Origin: Variovorax sp. dw_308
GTDB lineage: Bacteria > Pseudomonadota > Gammaproteobacteria > Burkholderiales > Burkholderiaceae_C
Reading direction: 5' to 3'
Length of the DNA: 64,000 bases
NCBI RefSeq assembly: GCF_019207085.1
Contig: NZ_JAATOM010000003.1
Location: 1 to 64,000 of the forward strand
Shown here: in pieces, positions 19,577 through 28,061 of the stretch
Layout of the letters: each line of letters starts with the position of its first letter
How positions within the stretch are numbered: the stretch's first letter is position 1
The notes under the pieces: model-generated
What the model was told of the DNA's origin: nothing
Seen by the model: the letters and a program-made list of their open reading frames with translations, nothing else
Databases searched by the model: none
Translations under genes and position numbers: made by a program

Positions 19577-20743
19577 ATGAAAGCACTGGAAGGCCTCAAG
19601 GTCCTGGAACTGGGCCAACTCATCGCCGGCCCGTTCGCCGGCAAGACGCTGGCCGAGTTCGGCGCCGACGTGATCAAGGTCGAGCCCCACGGCGTCGGCG
19701 ATCCGCTGCGCAAGTGGCGGCTGCTGCGCGACGGCACCTCCGTGTGGTGGGAGGTGCAGTCGCGCAACAAGCGCTCGGTATGCCTCGACTTGCGAAGCGC
19801 CGAAGGCCAGGACGCCGTGCGCGCACTGGCGCTGGAAGCCGACGTGCTCATCGAGAACTTCAAGCCCGGCACGCTGGAAGGCTGGGGCCTGGGCTGGGAG
19901 CAGCTTCATGCGCTCAACCCACGACTGATCATGCTGCGCATCTCCGGCTACGGCCAGACCGGCCCGTACCGCGACAAGCCCGGCTTCGGCGTGCTCGGCG
20001 AAGCGATGGGCGGCCTGCGGCACCTCACCGGCGAGTCGGGCCGCGTGCCGGTGCGGGTGGGCGTGTCCATCGGCGACACGCTGGCGGCGCTGCATGGCGT
20101 GATCGGTGTGCTGACCGCCCTGCACCACCGCACGGCCCACGGCGGCGAGGGCCAGTTCATCGACGTGGCGCTCTACGAATCGGTGTTCAACATCATGGAA
20201 AGCCTGGTGCCCGAGCACGACGCCTTCGGCGCAGTGCGTGAACGCGCCGGCAGCGCATTGCCCGGCATCGCGCCGACCAACGCCTACCGCTGCAACGACG
20301 GCCAGTACGTGCTGGTGGCCGGCAATGGCGACAGCATCTTCCGCCGCCTGATGCGCGCCATCGACCGGGAAGACCTGGAGACCGATCCCGACCTGACCCA
20401 CAACGACGGCCGCGTGCGCCGCGTCGAGGAGATCGATGCCGCCATCGAGGCATGGACGAAGACGCGCAACCGCGACGAGGTGCTGGCCGTGCTCGACCGC
20501 GCGGGCGTGCCGGTCGGCCGCGTCTACTCAGTCGCCGACATCGCGACCGACCCGCAGTACCTGGCCCGCGAAATGATCGTCGAGTCGCCGACCTCCGATG
20601 GCCGCACGCTCAGGGTGCCGGGCGTCGTGCCGAAGCTCAGCGCCACGCCGGGTGCCATCGCGCATGCGGCGCCTCGCCTGGGGCAGCACACCGCAGACCT
20701 GCAGCGCGGCGGCTGGCCCACGCGCACGGCCTGCACGGCCTGA
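19577..20743 (+). CDS. Family III CoA-transferase (CaiB/BaiF)
   Basis: The 388-residue enzyme has the class III CoA-transferase layout. It opens with LEGLKVLELGQLIAGPFAGK (4-23), followed by GADVIKVE and NKRSVCLDL, with RISGYGQTGPYRDKPGFG near 117-134. Such enzymes move CoA between carboxylic acids. Where many relatives have the nucleophilic Asp in a PGFD...QA motif, I read PGFGVLGEAMGG, so the catalytic residue may be displaced or absent. It heads an operon with an HMG-CoA-lyase-like protein, which suggests activation and cleavage of a branched hydroxy-dicarboxylic acid such as citramalate or hydroxymethylglutarate (inference). Confidence 0.85.
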   Translation: MKALEGLKVLELGQLIAGPFAGKTLAEFGADVIKVEPHGVGDPLRKWRLLRDGTSVWWEVQSRNKRSVCLDLRSAEGQDAVRALALEADVLIENFKPGTLEGWGLGWEQLHALNPRLIMLRISGYGQTGPYRDKPGFGVLGEAMGGLRHLTGESGRVPVRVGVSIGDTLAALHGVIGVLTALHHRTAHGGEGQFIDVALYESVFNIMESLVPEHDAFGAVRERAGSALPGIAPTNAYRCNDGQYVLVAGNGDSIFRRLMRAIDREDLETDPDLTHNDGRVRRVEEIDAAIEAWTKTRNRDEVLAVLDRAGVPVGRVYSVADIATDPQYLAREMIVESPTSDGRTLRVPGVVPKLSATPGAIAHAAPRLGQHTADLQRGGWPTRTACTA

Positions 20744-20762
20744 AACGCAAGGAACAAGCACC

Positions 20763-21758
20763 ATGAACCCCGGCAACAACCAGCGCCTCTACATCAACGA
20801 AGTCGCCACGCGCGACGGCTTCCAGATGGAGGGCCACTTCATCCCCACCGACGACAAGATCGCCCTCATCGACCAGCTCGGCACGCTGGGCTACGCCAAA
20901 ATCGAAGTGACCTCCTTCACCTCGCCCAAGGCCATTCCGGCGCTGCGCGACGGTGAGGAAGTCATGGCGCGCATCGCCCGCCAGCCCGGCGTGGTCTACA
21001 CCGCGCTGGTGCCCAACCTGCGCGGTGCGGAACGTGCGCTCGATGTCCACATCGACGAGTTCAACGTGGTCATGTCGACCAGCGAGACGCACAACCTCAG
21101 CAACCTGCGGATGACGCGCGAGCAGTCCTTCGCCCAACTGGCCGAAGTCATCGGATTGGCGCGTGGCGCGAATGTGCCGGTCAACGTGTCGCTGTCCTGC
21201 GTGTTCGGCTGCCCGACGGAGGGCGAGGTGCCGCAAGAGACGGTGATGGGCTGGATCGACCGCTTCGCCGCGCTGGGCGTCAAGGGCATCACCCTGTGCG
21301 ACACCACTGGCATGGCCTATCCCACGCAGGTGCAAACGCTGTGCGGCGCAGCGATGGCGCGACACCCCGGGCTGGAATTCACGGCGCACTTCCACAACAC
21401 CCGCGCGATGGGCCTGGTCAACACCGTGGCCGCGGTGGAGGCCGGCATCCGGCGCATCGACATGTCGCTGGGCGGCATCGGCGGATGCCCCTACGCGCCG
21501 GGCGCCACGGGCAACGTCGCGACCGAGGACGTGGTGCACATGCTGCAATGCATGGGCTACGACACTGGCATGGACCTCGATGGCCTCCTCGCCGCCGCGG
21601 CCCAGGTTGGCCGGCTCGTGCAGCACGACCTGCCGAGCCAGTTGCCCCGGGCCGGCCACCGCCTCACCCGGCACCAGCCGCCCGCCGACTTCCCCGAGAT
21701 CGTCGCCCGCGCCGCCGCGAGGGATGCGAAGCGCGACACGACGGAGACGCTGTCGTGA
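20763..21758 (+). CDS. Hydroxymethylglutaryl-CoA lyase-like aldolase
   Basis: This 331-residue TIM-barrel lyase belongs to the HMGL-like family that cleaves 3-hydroxy-acyl-CoA thioesters to acetyl-CoA or pyruvate plus a keto acid. Metal-site residues are Asp18 in ATRDGFQ and His209/His211 in AHFHNTRAMG, and the catalytic loop is GIGGCPYAPGATGN with Cys242. The start at 20763 follows AAGGAACAAGCACC; the longer frame overlaps the CoA-transferase. True HMG-CoA and citramalyl-CoA relatives share these motifs, so the exact substrate stays open. Confidence 0.87.
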   Translation: MNPGNNQRLYINEVATRDGFQMEGHFIPTDDKIALIDQLGTLGYAKIEVTSFTSPKAIPALRDGEEVMARIARQPGVVYTALVPNLRGAERALDVHIDEFNVVMSTSETHNLSNLRMTREQSFAQLAEVIGLARGANVPVNVSLSCVFGCPTEGEVPQETVMGWIDRFAALGVKGITLCDTTGMAYPTQVQTLCGAAMARHPGLEFTAHFHNTRAMGLVNTVAAVEAGIRRIDMSLGGIGGCPYAPGATGNVATEDVVHMLQCMGYDTGMDLDGLLAAAAQVGRLVQHDLPSQLPRAGHRLTRHQPPADFPEIVARAAARDAKRDTTETLS

Positions 21759-22135
21759 TCGACCATCTCGACCACCTGGTGCTCACCACCACCGACGAGC
21801 GGGCCTGCCTCGCCTTCTACATCGAAGGGCTGGGCATGACGCTTGAATCTTTTGGCGAGGGACGCAAGGCCTTCCGCTTCGGCAACCAGAAGATCAACCT
21901 GCATGTGAAGGGCCGGGAGTTCGAGCCCAAGGCGCACCTGCCGGTGCCGGGTGCGCTGGACCTGTGCTTCATCGCCAGCGTGCCGCTGGCCGATGTGATC
22001 GCCACGCTGCAACGCGAGGGCCTCGCCATCATCGAAGGCCCCGTGATGCGCACCGGCGCCACCTCGCGCATCCGCTCCGTGTACCTGCGCGACCCGGACC
22101 TGAACCTCATCGAGATTTCCGAGCTGGCGCCGTGA
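21755..22135 (+). CDS. VOC-family (glyoxalase-like) protein
   Basis: The 126-residue protein starts at GTG 21755, overlapping the lyase stop codon by 4 nt. It has the paired beta-alpha-beta-beta-beta modules of the vicinal oxygen chelate superfamily. Likely metal ligands are His7 (HLDHLVLTT), His50 (KINLHVKG) and Glu120 (NLIEISE). It resembles virulence-protein/dioxygenase-like members annotated only as VOC. Its place in the operon suggests isomerisation or epimerisation of a CoA-linked intermediate, but no activity can be read from the sequence. Confidence 0.82.
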   Translation: MIDHLDHLVLTTTDERACLAFYIEGLGMTLESFGEGRKAFRFGNQKINLHVKGREFEPKAHLPVPGALDLCFIASVPLADVIATLQREGLAIIEGPVMRTGATSRIRSVYLRDPDLNLIEISELAP

Positions 22136-22192
22136 AGCGCACCCAACAAGCCCAGCCTTCCTGAATCCAACAACACCCTTCGGAGACAAACC

Positions 22193-23161
22193 ATGAAACA
22201 AGCCTGCCTCGGCTCCCTTGCCGCCATCGCCACTTCGCTCTGCGCCTTTGCCGCGCAGGCCGACAGCTATCCCTCCAAACCCATCACCATCGTCGTGCCC
22301 ACCGCCGCGGCCGGCTCGACCGACATCATGGCCCGCATGGTGGGCGATCAGTTGGCCAAGGCGCTGGGCCAACCTGTCATCGTCGACAACAAGCCCGGCG
22401 CCAGCGGCAATATCGGCACCGAGGCGGTCGCGCGCGCCGCGCCGGACGGCTACACGCTGCTGATGCAGTACTCCGGCTACCACGTCGGCAACCCGGCGCT
22501 GTTCCCGCAGATCCGGTGGAAGACGAGCGACTTCGCGCCCATCGCGCTGGTCATGCGCGCGCCGCACGTCATCGCCGTGAGCGGCACCCTGCCGGTCACC
22601 AACCTCAAGGACTTCATCGGCTATGGGCAGAAGAACGGCAAGGGACTGTTCTACGCATCGTCGGGCAACGGCTCGATCCAGCACATTGCCGGCGAGATGT
22701 TCGCGAAGCAGGCCAAGGTGCAGGCCACGCATGTCCCGTACAAGGGCTCCGGCCCGGTCGTCGCCGACCTGATCAGCGGCCAGGTCGACATGTTCATCAC
22801 CACGCCGCCCTCCGTCATCGGGCAGGTGCAGGCCGGCAAGCTCAAGGCGCTGGCCTATGCCGGCGCCAGGCGGCATCCCTCGATGCCGACGGTGCCGACC
22901 GCGGCCGAGGCCGGCCTGCCCGGGTATGAAGTCGAGTCGTGGTTTGCCCTGTTCGCACCGGCGAAGACGCCTCCAGAACTTGTCGCGCGCCTGAGCGCCC
23001 AGGTCAAGACCATCGTCGAGAGCGAAGCCTTCAGGAAGAAGGTGGAAGAGCAAGGCGCCTTCGCGGTCTACATGGACCCGCCGGCGCTCGGCAAGTTCGT
23101 CGAGCAGGAGACGGCGCTGTGGGCAAAGGTGATCAAGGACGGGAACATCAGGGCGGATTGA
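22193..23161 (+). CDS. Bug-family (TctC-like) solute-binding protein
   Basis: The 322-residue periplasmic protein has a signal peptide ending ...FAAQA-DSYPSKP, followed by the family hallmark ITIVVPTAAAGSTDIMAR and VDNKPGASGNIGTEAVA (about 65-81). Bug proteins bind carboxylates for tripartite tricarboxylate transporters. No tctA or tctB gene is in the window, so it must work with a distant permease or as an orphan. Last gene of the CoA-transferase operon, it probably captures the acid degraded there. Confidence 0.9.
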   Translation: MKQACLGSLAAIATSLCAFAAQADSYPSKPITIVVPTAAAGSTDIMARMVGDQLAKALGQPVIVDNKPGASGNIGTEAVARAAPDGYTLLMQYSGYHVGNPALFPQIRWKTSDFAPIALVMRAPHVIAVSGTLPVTNLKDFIGYGQKNGKGLFYASSGNGSIQHIAGEMFAKQAKVQATHVPYKGSGPVVADLISGQVDMFITTPPSVIGQVQAGKLKALAYAGARRHPSMPTVPTAAEAGLPGYEVESWFALFAPAKTPPELVARLSAQVKTIVESEAFRKKVEEQGAFAVYMDPPALGKFVEQETALWAKVIKDGNIRAD

Positions 23162-23263
23162 AGCTCCTCCGGACTGAGGATGCAGGAGGCGAAGTGATGT
23201 CAGGACAATGACTGCACTTCCGAAGTGCCGCCACGGTGCCGGCCTCGGGTGAAAGGTGTTTCC

Positions 23264-23884
23264 ATGAGTGCTCCTCTCTTCGCAGGTGATGTCCTGTTCT
23301 TCCAGCGACTCTTGCGTGCCGACGGCTTCTACCACGACGACCTCGATGGCGACTGGGGGCCGAACACCGAAAAGGCTGCAAGGGACTACGACGCTGCAGC
23401 CCAGCAGATCCGCTCGCAGACGCGCACCTTCGATGCGCGCAGCGAAGGTTGCATCCTGACGCTCTCCATTGCTGCACAGCGACGTGCCCGCGAGTTCCTC
23501 ACAAAGGTGCTTGATGGCGGCGTCATCGCACGCATCATTTCCGGCACACGCACCTATGCCGAGCAGGATGCGCTGTTCCGCAAGGGCCGCTTCGGCAATC
23601 CGGGGCCTCGAGTGACCAATGCGCGCGGCGGACAGAGCAATCACAACTTTGGCGTGGCGTGGGACATCGGGATCTTCACAACGGCGGGAGGCTATCTGGA
23701 CGACGGGCCGGGATACGACAAGGCCGCAGCGTTGGGCTTGCCCGCGGGCGGAGGAAACGTCGAATGGGGAGGAAACTGGACCACCTTCGTGGACCGTCCG
23801 CACTACCAGCTGGCGCTCGGCCTTTCGGTGAGTCAACTGCGCCAACGCTTCGAGGCTGGAACGCTGGACCTCACCCCCTTCTGA
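23264..23884 (+). CDS. M15 / VanY-type peptidoglycan peptidase with N-terminal binding domain
   Basis: The 206-residue protein combines a short peptidoglycan-binding-like segment (FFQRLLRADGFYHDDLDGDW, 12-31) with an L-Ala-D-Glu / D-Ala-D-Ala peptidase domain (about 60-206). The zinc site is His127 and Asp134 in SNHNFGVAWD plus His180 in DRPHYQ, and TYAEQDALF (98-106) is also typical. It resembles phage endolysins and CwlK-like enzymes and has no signal peptide. The start at 23264 follows GAAAGGTG. No holin, spanin or other phage gene is nearby, so it looks like a lone lysin-like gene. Confidence 0.82.
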   Translation: MSAPLFAGDVLFFQRLLRADGFYHDDLDGDWGPNTEKAARDYDAAAQQIRSQTRTFDARSEGCILTLSIAAQRRAREFLTKVLDGGVIARIISGTRTYAEQDALFRKGRFGNPGPRVTNARGGQSNHNFGVAWDIGIFTTAGGYLDDGPGYDKAAALGLPAGGGNVEWGGNWTTFVDRPHYQLALGLSVSQLRQRFEAGTLDLTPF

Positions 23885-23993
23885 GCCCTCCGCCGCAAGG
23901 ACTCTTTTCATGAAGGATCTGGCGGATCTCGTGACGGCCACGGACAGGGGTGCTCCTGACACGGAGCCAGGACTGGCAGCTGGCCAGGTTTTG

Positions 23994-25565
23994 CTACGCC
24001 ACTGCCCGGTCCCGCCCCTCCCAATACCGCGCCCGCAGCGCCTTCTTGTCCACCTTGTCCAACGCGGTCAACGGCAGCGCCTCCACGAACTCCACCACCT
24101 TCGGCGCCTGCACCACGCCCTTGCGCGCGGTGACGAACGCGACCAGTTCATCGGCTTCCACGCACGCGCCCTCCTTCACCACCACCACCGCCATCACGGC
24201 CTCCCCCCACTTCTCATGCGGCACGCCGATGACGGCCGACAGCGCCACGGCCGGGTGCAGTGCAAGGCAGTTCTCCACCTCGCTCGAATACACGTTGAAG
24301 CCGCCCGAGATGATCATGTCCTTGGCACGGTCGACGAGGTACAGGTAGCCATCGGCATCGCGGCGCGCCATGTCGCCGGTGTGCAGCCAGTTGCCGGCGA
24401 AAGCCTTGGCCGTTTCATCGGGGCGGTTGAGGTAGCCCGACATCAGCAACGGACCGCGCACGCACAGCTCGCCGATCTCGCCGACAGGCACCTCGTTGTG
24501 GTCCGCGTCGAGCAGGCGCACCTGGTTGCCCGGCAGGCTGCGCCCGCAGCTGCCCAGCAGATGCGGGCGGTCCAGGTCGTGCTCGTCCCGGCGCAGGTAG
24601 CTGATGGTCATGGGCGCCTCGGCCTGGCCGTAGACCTGCGCGAACACCGGGCCCATGCGCCCCAAGGCCTGTCGCAGCCGCGCCGGCGCCATCGGCGCGG
24701 CGCCGTAGAGCACCAGCTCCAGGCTCGCGATGTCGTGCGCGCCCAGGTCCGGCGAATCGAGCAGTCCATAGATCTGCGTGGGCACCAGGAAGGTCGTGGT
24801 GATGCGCTCGGCCTGCACCATCTTCAAGAAGCCACCCGGCGTGAAGCGGTCCAGCAGATGCACCGTGCCGCCCTGCAGGAAGGTCGTGAGGATCATCGCT
24901 CCCGCCGCATGCGACACCGGCGTGGCCGCCAGGAAGCGAACCTCCTGCGGCCACTCCCAGCCCGCGAGCTGCTGCAACGCTGAAGTCACCACCGTGCGCT
25001 GGTGATGCACGATGCCCTTCGACTTGCCGGTCGTGCCACCGCTGTAGGCGATCTTGAGGACGTCGTCGGGGCGCACCTGCAATTCGATGTCGCTGCCGTC
25101 GAACCCGGCGGACGCGGCCAGCAGGTCGATGCCGTAGCTGGCGGGGCCCAGCGTCAGCACATGCAGGGCGATTCCACGCTGCGCCAGCGCCAGCCCGCGA
25201 TCGGCATGGCGGGGAACATCGACCACCAGCGCCTTCACGTTCGCATCGACCAGGATGAATGCCTGGTCCTCTTCCGAGCCCATCGGATGCAGCGGCGTGT
25301 AGCTCAGGCCCATCAGGTGTGCCGCGATGATGGTCGCCAACGACTCGGGCCGGTTGGTCGCGAGCACCGCGATGCCGTCCTGCCGCTTCAGCCCCATCGA
25401 CTCGAAGCAACGCACCATGCGATGGCAGGCCTGCTCGAGTTCGCGATAGGTCATGCGCACACCGCCACCGACCAGCGCCTCTCGCGTGGCGAAGCCCTTG
25501 AAGGCGGAGCGGTACAGCTCGGCGAAGGTCGAGCCCTGGTGAAGTTCGGATGATTGATGCTGCAC
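23994..25565 (-). CDS. Fatty-acyl / aryl-CoA ligase (AMP-binding)
   Basis: The 523-residue member of the ANL superfamily activates a carboxylic acid with ATP and CoA. Motifs in order are YSGGTTGKSKG (P-loop, about 171-181), YGQAEAPM (A5), LHTGDMARRD (A7), KDMIISGGFNVYSSEVE (A8) and a C-terminal LDKVDKKALR with the catalytic Lys. The gene lies 21 nt after a Bug-type binding protein on the same strand, so import and CoA activation are co-expressed. The acid is unknown; the sequence is more like medium-chain or aryl ligases than long-chain FadD. Confidence 0.87.
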   Translation of the reverse strand: MQHQSSELHQGSTFAELYRSAFKGFATREALVGGGVRMTYRELEQACHRMVRCFESMGLKRQDGIAVLATNRPESLATIIAAHLMGLSYTPLHPMGSEEDQAFILVDANVKALVVDVPRHADRGLALAQRGIALHVLTLGPASYGIDLLAASAGFDGSDIELQVRPDDVLKIAYSGGTTGKSKGIVHHQRTVVTSALQQLAGWEWPQEVRFLAATPVSHAAGAMILTTFLQGGTVHLLDRFTPGGFLKMVQAERITTTFLVPTQIYGLLDSPDLGAHDIASLELVLYGAAPMAPARLRQALGRMGPVFAQVYGQAEAPMTISYLRRDEHDLDRPHLLGSCGRSLPGNQVRLLDADHNEVPVGEIGELCVRGPLLMSGYLNRPDETAKAFAGNWLHTGDMARRDADGYLYLVDRAKDMIISGGFNVYSSEVENCLALHPAVALSAVIGVPHEKWGEAVMAVVVVKEGACVEADELVAFVTARKGVVQAPKVVEFVEALPLTALDKVDKKALRARYWEGRDRAVA

Positions 25566-25586
25566 GTGCTTGCCTCGTCGTGATGG

Positions 25587-26561
25587 CTACTGCTGCTTCT
25601 CGATGCCGGCCTGGATGCCGACTTCCACGAAACGGTCGGAATCCGCCTTCATCTCCTTGAAGAGCGCTTCCGGCGTGCCGGGCGCCGCGGTGAGGCCCAG
25701 CTGCTGCAGGCGGTCCTTGACCTCGGGCCGTCCCAGCGCTTCATTCAATGCAACGTTCAGCCGTTGCACCGCGTTCTGCGGCGTGCCCTTGGGCACCAGC
25801 ATGCCGACGTACGGCTGATCGTTGAAGCCCTTGAGGCCAAGCTCGGCGAGCGTCGGCACATTCGGCAGGTCGGGCAGGCGCTTGTCGCCGAACACCGCCA
25901 GTGGCTTGGTCGCGCCGCTTTCGATGAAGGGCTTCTGCGCGGCCAGGGTGTCGATCAACAGGTCGACCCGGTTACCGCCCAGGTCCTGCATTGCCGCGGG
26001 CACGCCCGAGTAAGGCACCTTGAGGATGTCGACGTTCGCGAGCTTGTTGATGCGCGCGTAGTAGAACTCGTAGGTCGATGCCGTCACCGCCATCGACACG
26101 CTGCCGGGCTTCTTGCGCTCGATCGCCATCGTCTCGCCGAAGGTCTGTGCCGGGAACTCCTGGCGCGCCACCAGCACCATGCTGAGGTTGACAGCCTTGC
26201 CCACCGGCGCGAGGCTCTTCTCGAAGTCGACCGGCGGCGTCTTGTACATCGCACGCGCCACCACCAGCGGCATGCCGCCCATGAGGACCGTGTGCCCGTC
26301 GGCCAGGCTGGACGCGACGAACTGCGCACCCATCGCGCCGTTCGCGCCAGGCTTGTTCACCACGATGACCGGCTGGCCGAGGGTGACCGCCATGCGATCG
26401 CCGAGCACGCGCGCCACGATGTCGTTGGCACCGCCGGCTTGGTAGACGACGACCAGCTTGACGGGTTGCGTGGGGAAGTCGCCTGCGTTGGCGGTCGGAG
26501 CGCTGATTGCCGCGCACAGAGCAAGCCAAAGGGCTGGAAGGAAGGAGCGATAGATCGGCAT
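25587..26561 (-). CDS. Bug-family (TctC-like) solute-binding protein
   Basis: This 324-residue secreted binding protein has a signal peptide ending ...SAPTANA-GDFPTQP and the Bug hallmarks VKLVVVYQAGGANDIVAR and VNKPGANGAMGAQFVA. It is first in a two-gene leftward operon with the CoA ligase. One copy of the 18-bp shared promoter element (26697-26714) lies upstream in the matching orientation. It probably delivers the acid activated by the ligase. Confidence 0.9.
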   Translation of the reverse strand: MPIYRSFLPALWLALCAAISAPTANAGDFPTQPVKLVVVYQAGGANDIVARVLGDRMAVTLGQPVIVVNKPGANGAMGAQFVASSLADGHTVLMGGMPLVVARAMYKTPPVDFEKSLAPVGKAVNLSMVLVARQEFPAQTFGETMAIERKKPGSVSMAVTASTYEFYYARINKLANVDILKVPYSGVPAAMQDLGGNRVDLLIDTLAAQKPFIESGATKPLAVFGDKRLPDLPNVPTLAELGLKGFNDQPYVGMLVPKGTPQNAVQRLNVALNEALGRPEVKDRLQQLGLTAAPGTPEALFKEMKADSDRFVEVGIQAGIEKQQ

Positions 26562-26696
26562 GGCGTGGGTTCCGGTCGTGATGGCCCGTGCGAATGCAGC
26601 GCCCCGGACAAGGGGGCGCTACAGCCTCATGCGGCAGAGCGGCGTGTGATAGTTGCGAGACGAGGACTAGTAGACAGACGACCCGGCAAAGGGTGA

Positions 26697-26714
26697 CCAC
26701 CCCGAATGGGTGGC
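26697..26714 (-). promoter_or_regulatory. Shared 18-bp promoter element, copy D
   Basis: On the minus strand this reads GCCACCCATTCGGGGTGG. It matches copies at 39344, 53148 and 53106 in 14 of 18 positions and points toward the Bug gene starting at 26561, 135 nt away. Its inner CCACCC...GGGTGG also forms a hairpin, so on its own it could be taken for a terminator of the upstream unit. The match to the other three copies favours a regulator site. Confidence 0.5.
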
Positions 26715-26717
26715 GGG

Positions 26718-28061
26718 TCAGCGAGCGGGATCGCCTTGCGCGTCGCCGCTGTCGTGCAAGGCCGCGCGTCGTTCCTGATGGCGCCCCAGCGCCGTCGACA
26801 GCACCGTCCACAGCAACGCGACCGGCAACGCACACAACGCGATCGCGCCGATCTTCAGCCCCATCGCCTGCAGGCTGCTGAACACCCAGCCATAGAGCGC
26901 GTCGGAGCCGCGATAGACCACCACGTCGATCATGTTCTTCGCCTTGTACTTCTCCTCGCGCCCGACCACCGTGAAGAACACCTGCCGCGCCGGGTTGGCA
27001 ATGGCAAAGTTCATCCACCGCTGCACCACCTGGAACACCAGCACCACCATGAGCCCCGGGCTCCACCACAGCAGCACGAAGCCGACCACGTACACCGCGG
27101 GCAGCGCAGCCGCCGCAATGCCGGTGCCGAAGCGCTTGAGGAAATGCCCCGTCGCGAAGACCTGCGTGGCCAGCGTCAGCAGCCCCACGATCAGGTCGAT
27201 GCTCGCGAAGATCCGCGTCTGCGCGCCGGCGCCCTGCACGTGCTCGGCCACCATGTTGGCCTGCACCAGGTAGAGGATCGTCGCGCCGAAAGACAGCAGG
27301 CTGACCCACGCCGCCACGCCCAGCAGATACGGCGAGCGCACCAGCCCCGTCAGGGCCGCGAAGGCACTGCCGCCCACGCGCTGCGTCGCGTCGTCATCGC
27401 GCCGCTGCTGCCCCGCTCCTTGCGATACACCCGCGCTGCGCTCCAGCCGTGCCGCGCAGAACACCGCGATCTCCAGGAACACGATGGCCGCGATCAGCAG
27501 GTTGTGCGGCCCCAGCGGCACCGCCAGCGCGATGGTGATCACCGGCCCCAGCAGCGCGCCCGCCGTGCCGCCCGCACCGATGAAGCCGAACAGCCGCTTG
27601 CCCTGCTCGCTTGTGAACAGATCCGCCATGAATGACCAGAACACCGCCACCGCGAACAGGTTGAACACGCTCACCCACACGAAGAACACGCGCGCCACGA
27701 TCACCGGCGCGACGTCCAGCGCCAGCAGCAGCCAGAACAGTGCCAGGTTGAGCACGAAGAAGTGATAGACGATCGGGATGAAGCGCGCACGCGGCAGCCT
27801 TGCCACCAGCGCGCCGTAGAGCGGCTGCGCCGCCAGCAGCGTCAGGAAGGTCGCGGTGAACAGCCAAGGCAATGCTCGCGTGCCGCCGGCGATACCCATC
27901 TGGTCGCGCAGCGGGCGCAGCACGTAGTAGCCCGCCAGCAGCGCGAAGAAATAGCCGAAGGACCACAGCGCAGCCGCCAGTTCCTGCGGCGTCGCGGGGA
28001 CGGCCTTTCGCAACCAGCCTTGCAACGTGCCCGGCAGCCCGCGCTGAGGCGCCGGCGTCAT
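26718..28061 (-). CDS. MFS-type transporter, nucleotide-exchanger-like
   Basis: The 447-residue polytopic protein has about 12 hydrophobic helices. Sequence features such as GYYVLRPLRDQMG (near 44-56), FWSFMADLF (about 162-170) and RLFGFIGAGGTAGALLGP resemble the ATP/ADP-translocase-like MFS branch found in many proteobacteria. A charged loop (about 222-235) separates the two halves. It overlaps the preceding Tat-signal Rossmann protein by 4 nt and so shares its transcript. The transported compound cannot be deduced. Confidence 0.75.
   Translation of the reverse strand: MTPAPQRGLPGTLQGWLRKAVPATPQELAAALWSFGYFFALLAGYYVLRPLRDQMGIAGGTRALPWLFTATFLTLLAAQPLYGALVARLPRARFIPIVYHFFVLNLALFWLLLALDVAPVIVARVFFVWVSVFNLFAVAVFWSFMADLFTSEQGKRLFGFIGAGGTAGALLGPVITIALAVPLGPHNLLIAAIVFLEIAVFCAARLERSAGVSQGAGQQRRDDDATQRVGGSAFAALTGLVRSPYLLGVAAWVSLLSFGATILYLVQANMVAEHVQGAGAQTRIFASIDLIVGLLTLATQVFATGHFLKRFGTGIAAAALPAVYVVGFVLLWWSPGLMVVLVFQVVQRWMNFAIANPARQVFFTVVGREEKYKAKNMIDVVVYRGSDALYGWVFSSLQAMGLKIGAIALCALPVALLWTVLSTALGRHQERRAALHDSGDAQGDPAR

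Noticed and set aside
21557..23962. An 801-codon open frame on the minus strand
   Set aside because: It runs antisense through the lyase, VOC, Bug and M15 genes, all with clear families on the plus strand. The protein is compositionally biased and matches nothing.
26697..26714. CCACCC/GGGTGG hairpin read as a terminator of the transporter gene
   Set aside because: It lacks a T run, lies after the transporter stop in the wrong register for a strong terminator, and matches three other promoter-located copies, so a regulator site is preferred.
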